From Vibrio mimicus (lineage in GTDB: Bacteria; Pseudomonadota; Gammaproteobacteria; Enterobacterales; Vibrionaceae): DNA of 64,000 nucleotides. Position 1 is the stretch's first letter; each line of letters begins with the position of its first letter. The stretch spans positions 2,775,501 through 2,839,500 of the forward strand of contig NZ_CP077426.1 in the NCBI RefSeq assembly GCF_019048845.1. Reading direction: 5' to 3'. This document shows positions 19,112 through 29,067 of the stretch, piece by piece. Below the pieces are notes generated by a model. The model had not been told where the DNA came from. It did no database searches and saw nothing but the letters and a program-made list of their open reading frames with translations. The position numbers and the translations under genes are program-made.

Positions 19112-19650
19112 AGTGAATCCTTTCTATCGCAATCTAAATTAAGTATTTAGCGGTTTAGAGGATTAAGCAAAAAGGAATACACAGAAATTGTGTGATTAAC
19201 TAGGCTGACTGTTTTTACAGATCGATATACCCAAATTCAGATAGATGGTAAGTGAGTAACGTCCCATGAGCATAGACGTATATGCATTGGATGAGCGCGC
19301 ACAACCTCAGCGAGTAAGCGGTTACTTTTATTTCAGTGGGAAGCGAATGGTTACGCCCAGAAAAGCAACGGGAGCATAAGCTCCCGTCTATTCCAGATCA
19401 GCAAATCAAAGGTGTAATATCGTTTTCATTGGTTGCGTTTTACCCGCCTAAATAAACTAGCACTAAAACTCTTTGCACATCACACTTTTTGTACAAATTG
19501 TGAGCGAAAGGACTTATTTCTGAAAATGCCTCATCTATTTCAGTTCATTTTCACTTATCTCACTAGCGCAATAAAAATCTCATCGAACTGTCGCCATTTT
19601 GCAATCTGCTCGCACTAGCCTCTTGATGACTCATCAAATAAGAGGTTGCT
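19112..19650. other. Island-core junction region
   Basis: 539 bp. It has a degenerate ERIC copy (19227-19310) and a hairpin ACGGGAGC-ATAA-GCTCCCGT (19368-19387). I found no copy of a tRNA 3' end or other clear attachment site, though the island boundary is expected here. Upstream of olsF a weak CTGTC-N-type Pho-box-like string begins near 19578; not convincing alone. Confidence 0.5.
19227..19310. repeat. Degenerate, shortened ERIC element
   Basis: Starts ATACCCAAA and keeps AAGTGAGT, CCCATGAGCATAGAC and a later ATTGG-ATGAGCG, in the order of the full ERIC at 58443-58570, but with internal deletions and a diverged right end. Confidence 0.65.
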
Positions 19651-21411
19651 ATGCTTTCTAATTCGCCATTCGTTTTACCACGAAAAACTCCATTTGGTTT
19701 AGGTGAGCACTTAGCAGAATGGGCTACTGGATTGAAGCGTCTCAATCAATTCTACGCACAACGCCCAGCCGGCGGTGATACTCGCGAATTTCTACGCTTT
19801 ACTCTCGATGTCCTCGGGATTGATTATCAGGTGGTACGCGGTCAGCTAACCAATGTTCCATCGCAGGGTGCAACTATCGTCGTCGCCAATCATCCTCTCG
19901 GGTGTGTGGAAGGGGTTATCTTGTCCGAATTACTGCTTTCCGTTCGTTCTGATGTGAAAGTTCTAGCCAATCAATATTTAAAACTGGTTCCCGAGCTCGC
20001 TTCTTTGTTTATTGGGGTGGATGTGTTTGAAGGTACTGAGGCCACAAAAGCCAATCTGTATGCTCTACGTCAAGCTCATAAGCATTTGGAACAAGGTGGA
20101 TTGCTACTCATGTTCCCAGCCGGTGAGGTCTCCCAATTGGTCGATAGTAAGCAGGGGCGCTTAGAAGATAAAGAATGGAGCCAATCGGTCAGTCGCCTAG
20201 TCAAAAAACACCAAGCACACACCGTTCCTGTTTATATTGATGGTCATAACTCTACCCCATTCTATCTCGCGGGAAAAATTCATCCGATGCTGCGCACCTT
20301 GCTGCTAGGCCGTGAATTGTTGAATAAAAAGCAGACTGAAATAGGTATTACGATCGGTGAAACGATTGTTCACAGTGAAATACAGCATCTGTGTGATCAG
20401 CAGTTGGTTAACTATCTGCGCCTCAATACTTACCTTTTACAATCCTCACCCATGCGCAATAAAACAGCCCAGGATCAATCCTTGCTTCCCGTGGCAGAGC
20501 GTCTACCACTCGATGACCTACTGGAAGATATTGCTCAGCTTCCTTATGGCGACCATATGCTGCGTCATAACCAATTTGATGTGTACTGCACAACGGCTGA
20601 GAATATTCCATCATTGATGCATGAAATTGGCCGCGTTCGTGAGCTGAATTTTCGTGCTGTAGGAGAAGGTACTGGATGCGCTCTCGATATTGACCCATTT
20701 GATCGCGATTATTCGCACCTCTTCATTTGGGATCGCGAGCAAAACCAACTGGTTGGAGCCTACCGTTTAGGTCTGGTCGATCAACTTCTACAAAATAAAG
20801 GAATTCACGGTCTCTACTCCAGCACTCTCTTTCAATACGATCAGCGCTTTCTCTCAAAAATGGGCAATGCGATTGAAATGGGTCGCTCAGTCATTGATAG
20901 TAAATACCAAAAAAGTATGGCTGCACTACTCCTACTCTGGAAAGGTATTGGTACTTATATCGAGCGCCACCCTCAATACACCCACCTATTTGGGCCAGTC
21001 AGTATCAGCAATGATTACAGTGAACAAGCTCGGCGTTTACTCGCCGATACCATGACTTTACACTATTACGACCGTGAGCAAGCTGAACTGGTGATGGCCA
21101 CCAACCCATTGCCTACAGGGCAAGCACAATGGAATGCTAGCCTTTTGACTTCACTTGCTGACTTGCAACTCCTCTCACGAGTGATTGCTCGGATTGATGA
21201 AGGAAAGGGAATTCCGGTGTTACTACGCCAGTACTTAGGATTAAATGGAAAGTTGGTGAGCTTTAATGTGGACCCTGCATTCAATAACGCGTTAGATGGC
21301 TTGATCGTTGTGGATCTTCGCAACGTACCAACGAAAACGCTGGCGCGTTACATGGGACAAGCAGAAGCTCAGCGCTATCTTGCAACTCATCAATATTTCA
21401 GCGATATCTAA
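19651..21411 (+). CDS. olsF: Bifunctional acyltransferase, OlsF-like ornithine-lipid synthase
   Basis: 586 residues, GAGG before ATG. N-terminal half is PlsC/OlsA-like: ATIVVANHPLGCVEG at 75-88 (His motif, with Glu where Asp is usual) and MFPAGEVS block. C-terminal half from about 325 is OlsB/hemolysin-type GNAT: VRELNFRAVGEGTGCALDIDPFDRDYSHLF then LVGAYRLG. This order matches OlsF, which makes ornithine lipids by N-acylating and O-acylating ornithine; in V. cholerae the gene at this locus is reported as olsF and active under phosphate limitation. Older annotations call it hemolysin. Core gene bordering the island. Confidence 0.82.
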   Translation: MLSNSPFVLPRKTPFGLGEHLAEWATGLKRLNQFYAQRPAGGDTREFLRFTLDVLGIDYQVVRGQLTNVPSQGATIVVANHPLGCVEGVILSELLLSVRSDVKVLANQYLKLVPELASLFIGVDVFEGTEATKANLYALRQAHKHLEQGGLLLMFPAGEVSQLVDSKQGRLEDKEWSQSVSRLVKKHQAHTVPVYIDGHNSTPFYLAGKIHPMLRTLLLGRELLNKKQTEIGITIGETIVHSEIQHLCDQQLVNYLRLNTYLLQSSPMRNKTAQDQSLLPVAERLPLDDLLEDIAQLPYGDHMLRHNQFDVYCTTAENIPSLMHEIGRVRELNFRAVGEGTGCALDIDPFDRDYSHLFIWDREQNQLVGAYRLGLVDQLLQNKGIHGLYSSTLFQYDQRFLSKMGNAIEMGRSVIDSKYQKSMAALLLLWKGIGTYIERHPQYTHLFGPVSISNDYSEQARRLLADTMTLHYYDREQAELVMATNPLPTGQAQWNASLLTSLADLQLLSRVIARIDEGKGIPVLLRQYLGLNGKLVSFNVDPAFNNALDGLIVVDLRNVPTKTLARYMGQAEAQRYLATHQYFSDI

Positions 21412-21666
21412 TACCGTTACGCCAAGGAGCTTCACCTTGGCGTGACCCATCAAACACTTCTTGAATCAAAATAAAATTCTAGTCTTCCCTAATTCCATCT
21501 CAAGGTTCTGGCGTTCTACCGATAAGCACCACTCATCATGCTTGTTTTATGTTCAATCTTGGTGTTTCGTACTTTATTTCATCACCAATTCACAACATGG
21601 GATGATTGACTCTTTTTTCAGCAGCTTAGACTCTACAACTTCAATAACGATAACAACGAGGAAGTT

Positions 21667-22746
21667 ATGTCAATCACAACCTATTTCACCCAAAGCCGCG
21701 TCGCACTAACTCTCATCCTAAGCGCAGTTTTAGGTACAGCACAAGCTAATGAGCAGCCCGTTTATAAACTCACTCTTGCCGAAACGTGGGGAGCCAATAC
21801 CCCGATCCTCGGTGATGCTCCGAAAAACATGGCAAAACTGGCAGAAGAAATGTCCAATGGACGTATTCAAATCCGTATCGATTCTGCCAACAAACACAAG
21901 GCACCATTAGGTGTGTTTGATATGGTGAAATCCGGTCAATACGATCTTGGGCACTCCAGCTCTTATTACTGGAAAGGCAAGGTACCCAATACCCTCTTCT
22001 TCTCTTCAATGCCATTTGGGATGATTGCCACTGAGCAATACGCGTGGTTCTACTATGGTGGTGGCATGCAGTTGATGGAGAAAGTGTACGCGCCACACAA
22101 TCTGCTCTCCTTCCCTGGCGGAAACTCAGATATTCAAATGGGCGGATGGTTTAAAAAAGAGATCAACAGCGTTGAAGACCTACAGGGACTGAAAATGCGT
22201 ATCCCTGGATTTGCAGGTGAAGTGTTGGCAAAAGTGGGAGCTAAGCCCACCAACATCGCACCGGGAGAACTGTACACATCACTTGAGCGCGGCACCATCG
22301 ACGCACTGGAATGGGTAGGCCCTGCCTTTGATCTGCGAATGGGCTTTCATAAAATTGCCCCTTATTACTACACCGCATGGCATGAGCCTGGCTCAGAAAC
22401 CCAATTTCTGGTCAATAAAAAGAAATGGGATACTCTACCGAAAGACATTCAAGTGATTTTAGAAACCGCCTTCCGTGTCGCCGCCTTTGATATGTACAAC
22501 CAAGCGATTGATGCCAACGCCACCAGTTGGGCAGAGATGAAAAGTGAGTACCCAGATATTAAGGTACGAGATTTCCCACCCGCAGTTCTGGCCGCGCTGC
22601 GCCAAGCAAATAATGAACTGCTCCAAGAGCAAGCAGCAAGCGATCCGCTAGCCAAAGAGATCATCGATTCTCAGCAGGCCTATTTAAACAAAGTGCGTGA
22701 CTGGACTCGTATTTCCACACAAGCTTACTTAAATACCAACCCTTAG
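21667..22746 (+). CDS. TRAP transporter substrate-binding protein (DctP family)
   Basis: 359 residues; GAGGAAG before ATG; signal peptide with cleavage near AQA/NEQ (residue 27). DctP fold signature: LKMRIPGFAGEVLAKVGAKP with the ligand-binding Arg, followed by APGELYTSLERGTIDALEWVGP. Periplasmic binding of an organic acid or related compound. No DctQ/DctM membrane genes adjoin it; it stands alone between olsF and glmS, so permease partners must be elsewhere or absent. Ends at a bidirectional terminator. Confidence 0.9.
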   Translation: MSITTYFTQSRVALTLILSAVLGTAQANEQPVYKLTLAETWGANTPILGDAPKNMAKLAEEMSNGRIQIRIDSANKHKAPLGVFDMVKSGQYDLGHSSSYYWKGKVPNTLFFSSMPFGMIATEQYAWFYYGGGMQLMEKVYAPHNLLSFPGGNSDIQMGGWFKKEINSVEDLQGLKMRIPGFAGEVLAKVGAKPTNIAPGELYTSLERGTIDALEWVGPAFDLRMGFHKIAPYYYTAWHEPGSETQFLVNKKKWDTLPKDIQVILETAFRVAAFDMYNQAIDANATSWAEMKSEYPDIKVRDFPPAVLAALRQANNELLQEQAASDPLAKEIIDSQQAYLNKVRDWTRISTQAYLNTNP

Positions 22747-22765
22747 TCTGGATTGGCTAAATAGA

Positions 22766-22795
22766 AAAAGGGCTGCCTAATAAAGCAGCCCTTTC
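22766..22795. terminator. Bidirectional terminator between dctP-like gene and glmS
   Basis: AAAGGGCTGC - CTAATAAA - GCAGCCCTTT, with A-run and T-run at the two sides, between convergent genes. Confidence 0.9.
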
Positions 22796-22809
22796 GTTTA
22801 TAAGCAGGT

Positions 22810-24642
22810 TTATTCCACCGTTACCGCTTTGGCAAGATTACGAGGTTGGTCGACATCAGTACCTTTGATTAAAGCCACATGGTAGGACAGAAGCTGCATC
22901 GGGATGGTGTAATAAATCGGAGCCACAATTTCGCTAACATGCGGCATCGCAATGATTTTCATCGTATCGTCTGCTTCAAAACCCGCAACTTCATCGGCAA
23001 ACACATACAGTAAGCCACCGCGCGCGCGTACTTCTTCAATATTCGATTTGAGCTTTTCTAAGAGTTCATTGCTTGGTGCAACCACAACGACCGGCATATC
23101 GGCATCGATCAACGCCAATGGGCCATGCTTCAATTCACCTGCGGCATACGCTTCCGCATGAATGTAAGAGATCTCTTTTAGCTTGAGAGAGGCTTCTACC
23201 GCAATCGGATAGTATTCGCCACGCCCCAAGAATAGCGTGTGGTGTTTATCGGCAAAGTCTTCCGCTAGCGTTTCGATCTGCTTTTCAAACGACAATGCGG
23301 TTTCAATCTGCTTCGGCAGTTGGTGCAATGCTTGTACGATCTCAGCTTCTAACTCGCGACCAATGCGCTGTTGTTGCTTACCAAGTGCAGTCACCAGCAT
23401 CAACAATGTAACTAGCTGAGTGGTAAAGGCTTTGGTTGAGGCAACGCCAATTTCCGTTCCGGCACGGGTCATAAACGCGAAATCGGATTCACGCACAAGA
23501 GAAGAGCCCGCAACGTTACAAATCGTCATCGCCGCCATGTAACCTTTCTCTTTCGCTAGACGCAGTGCAGCTAAGGTATCGGCCGTTTCACCGGATTGCG
23601 ATAAGGTAATCAACAAGCTGTTGGGACGAGTAACAAATTTGCGGTAGCGAAATTCAGACGCGATTTCGACATCACAGCTCACTCCCGCTAACGATTCAAA
23701 CCAGTAACGTGCCGTCATCCCTGCGTTGTAAGAGGTCCCACAAGCCACAATTTGTACATGTTCCACTTTCGCCAGAATCTCTGCCGCGTGTACACCAATG
23801 CTTTCGACCACCACGCTGTCATGGGTAATGCGCCCTTCCATGGTGTTGATCAGCGCCTTTGGCTGCTCGAAAATCTCTTTTTGCATGTAGTGGCGGTAGT
23901 GACCTTTGTCCGCTGCATCGTGCTCTAATTTCGATTCGCTGATTTCACGCTGTACGGGATTACCCAGCAGATCAAACACGCGAACTTCACGGCGAGTCAC
24001 TTCCGCGACATCACCTTCTTCGAGATACATAAAGCGGCGCGTCACATTAAGTAGCGCGAGTTGGTCTGAGGCGAGGAAGTTTTCACCGATGCCAAAACCA
24101 ATCACAATTGGGCTTCCTGAGCGCGCCACCACTAAGCGCGAAGGGTCATTACGATCCATCACTACCGTGCCATAAGCACCGGTAAGCTGCTTCACTGTTG
24201 CTTGTACGGCTTCCAATAGAGAAGCCGCGCTGCGCAGTTCCCACTCCACCAAATGGGCAATGACTTCGGTATCGGTTTGAGAATCAAATACATAGCCACG
24301 TTCTTGCAACATGGAACGCAACATTTCATGGTTTTCGATGATGCCGTTATGCACCACCGTAATATCACCTGAAATATGGGGATGAGCATTGATTTCCGAA
24401 GGTTCGCCATGCGTTGCCCAACGAGTATGTGCAATACCAGTTCCACCCGCCACTTGCGCCGCATCAACGGCATCCGCTAACTCTTGCACTTTGCCCAATC
24501 GGCGCAGGCGAGTAAGTTGTTTATCGCTATCCACAACCGCAACACCGGCAGAGTCATAACCACGGTATTCAAGGCGGCGTAAGCCTTGTACTAAAATTTC
24601 AGCAACATCGCGTTGTGCAACCGCACCAACAATTCCACACAT
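22810..24642 (-). CDS. glmS: Glutamine-fructose-6-phosphate aminotransferase
   Basis: 610 residues, full length. Nucleophile Cys2 in MCGIVGAV of the glutaminase domain (1-240), then two SIS isomerase domains ([22 protein letters not shown], and TKAFTTQLV) and the C-terminal [13 protein letters not shown] loop. Makes glucosamine-6-phosphate from fructose-6-phosphate and glutamine, first step of UDP-GlcNAc for peptidoglycan and LPS. Lies 65 bp after the DeoR-family gene on the same strand, probably co-transcribed. Confidence 0.98.
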   Translation of the reverse strand: MCGIVGAVAQRDVAEILVQGLRRLEYRGYDSAGVAVVDSDKQLTRLRRLGKVQELADAVDAAQVAGGTGIAHTRWATHGEPSEINAHPHISGDITVVHNGIIENHEMLRSMLQERGYVFDSQTDTEVIAHLVEWELRSAASLLEAVQATVKQLTGAYGTVVMDRNDPSRLVVARSGSPIVIGFGIGENFLASDQLALLNVTRRFMYLEEGDVAEVTRREVRVFDLLGNPVQREISESKLEHDAADKGHYRHYMQKEIFEQPKALINTMEGRITHDSVVVESIGVHAAEILAKVEHVQIVACGTSYNAGMTARYWFESLAGVSCDVEIASEFRYRKFVTRPNSLLITLSQSGETADTLAALRLAKEKGYMAAMTICNVAGSSLVRESDFAFMTRAGTEIGVASTKAFTTQLVTLLMLVTALGKQQQRIGRELEAEIVQALHQLPKQIETALSFEKQIETLAEDFADKHHTLFLGRGEYYPIAVEASLKLKEISYIHAEAYAAGELKHGPLALIDADMPVVVVAPSNELLEKLKSNIEEVRARGGLLYVFADEVAGFEADDTMKIIAMPHVSEIVAPIYYTIPMQLLSYHVALIKGTDVDQPRNLAKAVTVE

Positions 24643-24707
24643 ATTTAAAACTCCATATTTTTATACTGTCGCGCTTTTACTCAACGTGAAGAGCGCTGAA
24701 GGATTTG

Positions 24708-25478
24708 TTATTTCACCGCAGCGCGAATAACTCGTACTTGGTGAGATTCAATCTGTTTGGCAAATTCGTCACTCAATTCATGATCAGTGACCAACACATC
24801 GATACAATCCCAACTCAACTCTAAGTTCGGGATCTTGCGGCCGACTTTGTCTGATTCAATCATTACAATCACTTCGCGTGACACTTCGGCCATCACTTTG
24901 CTCAGCCCAACCAACTCATTGAATGTTGTCGTACCACGTTCAAGGTCTATGCCATCCGCACCAATAAATAGCTGATCAAAATCGTAAGAACGCAGTACTG
25001 ATTCCGCGACTTTGCCTTGGAAAGATTCGGAATGCGTATCCCAAGTACCACCAGTCATTAATAATGTCGGTTCGTTTTCTAATTCATTTAAAGCATTCGC
25101 TACATGCAGTGAGTTGGTCATCACGACCAAGCCACGTTTGTCATTCAATTGCTGAATTAAGGCTGCCGTTGTACTGCCACTATCAATCACAATTCGATTA
25201 TGGTCGCGGATCAGTTTTGCGGCTGCCTTGGCTAAAGACATCTTTCGAATTGAAACTTTTTCATTCAATTCATCATGCATCACCTCTTTCGGTAGTGCGA
25301 TGGCGCCACCGTAGCGACGTAACAATTGACCATTTTTTTCTAGCGAAGCTAAGTCCTTTCGAATAGTGACTTCCGAGGTTTCAAATTGTGAAGACAGAGC
25401 TTCAACACTCACTTCGCCCCGCTCGTTAACTAACTTAACTATAGTGTGCCTTCTCAGCTGTGTATTTCGTTTTGACAT
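24708..25478 (-). CDS. DeoR-family transcriptional regulator upstream of glmS
   Basis: 256 residues from ATG 25478 (MSKRNTQ); a TTG/ATG four codons earlier is in frame. N-terminal DeoR helix-turn-helix (VSVEALSSQFETSEVTIRKDLASLE, then LLRRYGGAIA) and C-terminal DeoRC sensor domain (IVIDSGSTTAAL, VMTNSLHVANAL, LFIGADGID) that binds phosphosugars. Its position before glmS suggests control of amino-sugar synthesis. Operator-like TCGAAA repeats upstream suggest autoregulation. Confidence 0.93.
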   Translation of the reverse strand: MSKRNTQLRRHTIVKLVNERGEVSVEALSSQFETSEVTIRKDLASLEKNGQLLRRYGGAIALPKEVMHDELNEKVSIRKMSLAKAAAKLIRDHNRIVIDSGSTTAALIQQLNDKRGLVVMTNSLHVANALNELENEPTLLMTGGTWDTHSESFQGKVAESVLRSYDFDQLFIGADGIDLERGTTTFNELVGLSKVMAEVSREVIVMIESDKVGRKIPNLELSWDCIDVLVTDHELSDEFAKQIESHQVRVIRAAVK

Positions 25479-25502
25479 TTTAAAACACATCTTAAAGTTA
25501 CG

Positions 25503-25555
25503 AATCGAAACAAAGTATAATTAAATCGAAATAAACAAGTCCATTTATTTCGATC
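25503..25555. promoter_or_regulatory. Triple TCGAAA operator-like site
   Basis: TCGAAA at 25505-25510 and 25526-25531 (spacing 21, two helical turns) and its reverse complement TTTCGA at 25548-25553 (22 further on). Multiple phased half-sites just before a DeoR-family gene fit autoregulation by that protein. Confidence 0.5.
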
Positions 25556-25768
25556 CAAAAAATTAATAAATCACGCTAAAACCTTGTCCTAAGACAATTC
25601 TTAGGCAGTGATATTGCTATCATTCAGTGGTAGAATTCGGCCTCGAAAAGAAAAAAAATTACAGAATTGAGAAAAAAATACGCCCTAAGCCCTCAGTACA
25701 TCGGCGCTAAGTGGGGAATTTTCTGAAATTTTTGATCAAACAGTCAGTCATAAAATGACTAAATCTGT

Positions 25769-25781
25769 TGAAAGACTTTCA
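25769..25781. promoter_or_regulatory. Palindrome upstream of pykF
   Basis: TGAAAG-A-CTTTCA, perfect 6-bp arms. Resembles the TGAAAC-type palindromes bound by LacI-family regulators such as Cra, which controls pykF in enterics; assignment to Cra is inference. Confidence 0.35.
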
Positions 25782-25907
25782 GTTTTGGAGTGCTGTAGAC
25801 TCGTGAACTAAACTTGGCAATTGACGAAATAAGATTGCTACCCCCGAGAACACTTCAGAACTAACAACTAACTTCAAAATCATTTTGTTTATCGGAGAAA
25901 CTCTTCC

Positions 25908-27320
25908 ATGAAAAAGACCAAAATCGTATGTACGATTGGCCCAAAAACTGAGTCTGTAGAGAAGCTAACTGAGCTAGTTAACTCAGGCATGAACGTAATG
26001 CGCCTGAACTTCTCTCACGGTGACTACGTTGAGCACGGCACTCGTATCGCAAACTTCCGCAAAGTAATGGAAGTGACTGGTAAACAACTGGCGATTTTGC
26101 TGGATACTAAAGGTCCAGAGATCCGCACCATCAAACTGGAAAACGGTGATGATGTTGATCTGGTTGCGGGTCAAGAGTTCACTTTCACTACAGACATTAC
26201 TGTTGTTGGTAACAAAGATCGCGTAGCCGTGACTTACTCTGGCTTTGCTAAAGATCTGAACGTTGGCAACCGTATTCTGGTTGACGATGGTCTGATCGAG
26301 ATGGAAGTGCTTGCAACTACAGACGCTGAAGTGAAGTGTAAAGTTCTAAACAACGGTGCACTAGGTGAAAATAAAGGCGTTAACCTGCCAGGTGTTTCTG
26401 TAAACCTGCCAGCACTGTCTGAAAAAGACAAAAACGACCTGAAATTCGGTTGTGAGCAAGGCGTTGATTTCGTTGCAGCCTCTTTCATCCGTAAAGGTTC
26501 TGACGTTAAAGAAATCCGTGAAGTTCTAGCGGCTCACGGCGGTCAAAACATTCAAATCATCTCTAAAATCGAAAACCAAGAAGGCTTGGACAACTTCGAT
26601 GAGATCCTTGAGCTGTCTGACGGCATCATGGTTGCTCGTGGCGACCTAGGTGTTGAGATCCCAGCAGAAGAAGTTATCTTCGCTCAAAAGATGATGATCG
26701 AGAAATGTAACCGTGCACGTAAAGTAGTTATCACAGCAACTCAAATGCTGGATTCTATGATCAAGAACCCACGTCCAACTCGTGCAGAAGCGGGTGACGT
26801 AGCTAACGCGATCATGGATGGTACTGACGCAGTAATGCTATCTGGCGAAACTGCAAAAGGTAAGTACCCAGTTGAAGCAGTGAAGATCATGGCGCAAATC
26901 GCGAACCGTACTGACTCTGTACTGAAAGCTGAACTAGGTTCACGTCTGGATAGTCCACGACTGCGTATCACTGAAGCAGTATGTAAAGGTGCAGTAGACA
27001 CCGCTGAGAAATTGGCAGCACCACTGATCATCGTGGCAACTGAAGCAGGTAAATCAGCGCGTTCAATCCGTAAATACTTCCCAACCGCAAACATCATTGC
27101 TGTTACTACTAACAAGAAAACTGCAGCACAGCTCGTACTGTCTAAAGGCGTGACTCCTGTTGTAGTTGAAGCAATTGACAACACGGACGCTTTCTACCAC
27201 TTGGGCAAAGAGATTGCGCTGCAATCTGGTCTAGGCAAGAAAGGCGACATCGTAGTGATGGTTTCAGGCGCACTGGTTGCTTCTGGCACAACGAACACTG
27301 CATCAGTACACGTACTGTAA
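25908..27320 (+). CDS. pykF: Pyruvate kinase, type I
   Basis: 470 residues, complete. [14 protein letters not shown] at the N-terminus, DTKGPEIRT, catalytic [25 protein letters not shown], and [16 protein letters not shown]. Converts phosphoenolpyruvate and ADP to pyruvate and ATP at the end of glycolysis; type I forms are activated by fructose-1,6-bisphosphate. GGAGAAAC precedes ATG. Monocistronic, followed by a strong terminator. Confidence 0.98.
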   Translation: MKKTKIVCTIGPKTESVEKLTELVNSGMNVMRLNFSHGDYVEHGTRIANFRKVMEVTGKQLAILLDTKGPEIRTIKLENGDDVDLVAGQEFTFTTDITVVGNKDRVAVTYSGFAKDLNVGNRILVDDGLIEMEVLATTDAEVKCKVLNNGALGENKGVNLPGVSVNLPALSEKDKNDLKFGCEQGVDFVAASFIRKGSDVKEIREVLAAHGGQNIQIISKIENQEGLDNFDEILELSDGIMVARGDLGVEIPAEEVIFAQKMMIEKCNRARKVVITATQMLDSMIKNPRPTRAEAGDVANAIMDGTDAVMLSGETAKGKYPVEAVKIMAQIANRTDSVLKAELGSRLDSPRLRITEAVCKGAVDTAEKLAAPLIIVATEAGKSARSIRKYFPTANIIAVTTNKKTAAQLVLSKGVTPVVVEAIDNTDAFYHLGKEIALQSGLGKKGDIVVMVSGALVASGTTNTASVHVL

Positions 27321-27363
27321 TCGGACAACGCGATGGCTTAACGCCACGCTGAAACGATACGGA

Positions 27364-27390
27364 AACGGAGCCCATTGGGCTCCGTTTTTT
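27364..27390 (+). terminator. pykF terminator
   Basis: AACGGAGCCC - ATT - GGGCTCCGTT followed by T-run. Confidence 0.93.
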
Positions 27391-27391
27391 A

Positions 27392-27523
27392 TTACCAACC
27401 AAAAAACTCTTTGTGATGAGTATTAAGCAAAAGCACCATAGGTAGGAAATAAAGTGCGCTGAGCTTAATGCCTAATACCAACAAACAGCCAATCGTCAGT
27501 CTGACCAGAACATGGTTCAACAT
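27392..27523 (-). CDS. Small membrane protein (43 aa)
   Basis: ATG 27523 with a good GAGAGG site 6 bases upstream; stop TAA at 27394-27392, directly beside the pykF terminator. The peptide MLNHVLVRL continues as a single hydrophobic helix with GCLLVLGIKL and LYFLPMVLLL, then a polar tail NTHHKEFFGW. One transmembrane segment or a hairpin. Too short for usual gene callers. A 7-bp-arm hairpin (GGAAAGT/ACTTTCC, 27575-27595) lies in its leader. Function unknown. An IS481 element is inserted 225 bp upstream and may separate it from its promoter. Confidence 0.6.
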   Translation of the reverse strand: MLNHVLVRLTIGCLLVLGIKLSALYFLPMVLLLNTHHKEFFGW

Positions 27524-27747
27524 ACACTGCCTCTCAAATGCTCAGTGTGTCTGATTTCTATGCCTAAGCATCACGGAAAGTAACAATGACTTTCCTTCAA
27601 TCAATGAGCGTTATTGACGAAAAAGTCAGCAGTTTACTTATTGCTCAGTTTAGCTCAATAATTCAGCAAAATTAGACTTTAGTCTATCTGTAACAAAAAC
27701 ATGACAGACATCTTATTATTTTGAAAAGACAATAAGATATCTCTAGC

Positions 27748-28953
27748 TGTACTAATTCAGACCTGATCTGACAGTTACCCACTTTTCGACTCGGCGCCTG
27801 TCAGATTATATCTGGGCTAGGTTCTTTTCGGCCCAGATTGATTTCCCATCCTCTAATGTTTCTATCGGCGTTCTGCCGCAGCACATTTTTCCTTGATGAG
27901 TACGATGATTGTTATAGTAGTCCATCCATTCGTCCAGATCTTTCTGTAACTCTTCCATTGAGCCATACAGTTTCTTTCTGAATGTTACTTGGTAGAACTC
28001 ATTCAATATGGTCTTGTGAAAGCGTTCGCAAATACCATTTGTCTGTGGCGACATCGCTTTAGTCTTAGTGTGGTCGATATCATTAATGGCCAGATAGAGC
28101 TGGTAATCATGCTGTTCAACACGACCACAGTATTCAGTGCCTCGGTCAGTTAAGATTCGCAACATTGGCAGCTCATGAGCCTCGAAGAACGGCAGAACCT
28201 TATCATTCAACACATCTGCTGCGGTGATTGGTGTTTTTGTCGTGTAGAGCTTAGCGAAGGCAACTTTGCTGTAGGTATCAACGAACGTCTGCTGATAGAT
28301 GCGTCCAACACCTTTAAGGTTGCCAACGTAAAACGTGTCTTGAGAACCAAGATAACCTGGGTGCGCGGTTTCTATCTCACCACAAGCTTCGTCATCATGT
28401 TTCTTGCGCTCAAGGGCAGCAACTTGCTCGTCTGTTAGGATGATACCGTTCTCAGCGACCTGTTTTTCTAATGCACTAAGGCGTTTTTTGAAGTTTTCTA
28501 AGTCATTACGAAGCCAGATTGAACGCACGCCACTTGGAGAAATAAATACACCTAGCTTACGTAGCTCGTTACTTGTTCGAACTTGCCCATGAGCAGGAAA
28601 ATCAGTGGCGTATTTGAGAACGGCTTGTTCTGTTTCACTATCAACTCGGTTCTTCAAGTTTGGTGTTCTTCTGCTTTGATTAATCAAAGCATCAATACCA
28701 CCAGTTTCAACCAGTTCTTGATAGCGATAGAACGTATCTCGTGAGACACCCATAACCTTGCAGGCTCTAGATACATTGCCAAGTTCTTCTGCAAGATTGA
28801 GAAGCCCAGCTTTGTGTTTGATGATTGGATTGCTAGTATGAAGCATGAGAGTTACCTCTTATTGTCTTTGATTACGGATTCAGCACCTTTAATCAAAGTG
28901 GGTAACTCTCTTCTTTTCAAATTGAAGTGTCAGATCTAGTCGGAACTAATACA
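27748..28953 (-). mobile_element. IS481-family insertion sequence (1206 bp)
   Basis: Ends start TGTACTAATTC and finish GGAACTAATACA, imperfect inverted repeats extending to a shared GATCTGACA block. Flanked by a 7-bp duplication CTCTAGC (27741-27747 and 28954-28960). Contains one intact transposase gene on the minus strand. Insertion lies between the 43-aa gene and the yggE-like gene, disrupting no ORF. Confidence 0.95.
27806..28846 (-). CDS. IS481-family DDE transposase
   Basis: 346 residues, intact. N-terminal helix-turn-helix (NVSRACKVMGVSRDTFYRYQELVETGGIDALI), then the rve core with catalytic residues in TFVDTYSKVAF, LTDRGTEYCG and TNGICERFHKTILNEFY, followed by NNHRTHQGKMCCGRTPIETL, all typical of this family. 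Confidence 0.95.
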   Translation of the reverse strand: MLHTSNPIIKHKAGLLNLAEELGNVSRACKVMGVSRDTFYRYQELVETGGIDALINQSRRTPNLKNRVDSETEQAVLKYATDFPAHGQVRTSNELRKLGVFISPSGVRSIWLRNDLENFKKRLSALEKQVAENGIILTDEQVAALERKKHDDEACGEIETAHPGYLGSQDTFYVGNLKGVGRIYQQTFVDTYSKVAFAKLYTTKTPITAADVLNDKVLPFFEAHELPMLRILTDRGTEYCGRVEQHDYQLYLAINDIDHTKTKAMSPQTNGICERFHKTILNEFYQVTFRKKLYGSMEELQKDLDEWMDYYNNHRTHQGKMCCGRTPIETLEDGKSIWAEKNLAQI

Positions 28954-29010
28954 CTCTAGCAATACAGACTCGCTGGCTGAATACGTCATAAATATGATGT
29001 GACAACAAAC

Positions 29011-29038
29011 AATAGGGGCGACTTTCGTCGCCCCTATT
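29011..29038 (-). terminator. Terminator of the yggE-like gene
   Basis: AATAGGGGCGAC - TTTC - GTCGCCCCTATT; read on the minus strand it is followed by TTGTTTGTTG. Confidence 0.85.
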
Positions 29039-29067
29039 TCATTCAAACTAACCACATATTTTAGAGA

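Larger units (their letters stand above)
25479..25907. other. Divergent promoter region, DeoR-type gene and pykF
   Basis: 429 bp. Near the DeoR-type gene are three TCGAAA motifs (25505-25553). Nearer pykF is a dyad AGTCAT-AAA-ATGACT (25746-25760) and the palindrome TGAAAG-A-CTTTCA (25769-25781). No gene seen. Confidence 0.6.

Noticed and set aside
19112..19650. Island attachment site
   Set aside because: Searched for a copy of a tRNA 3' end or a long repeat at the junction and found none; the partner site would be outside the window.
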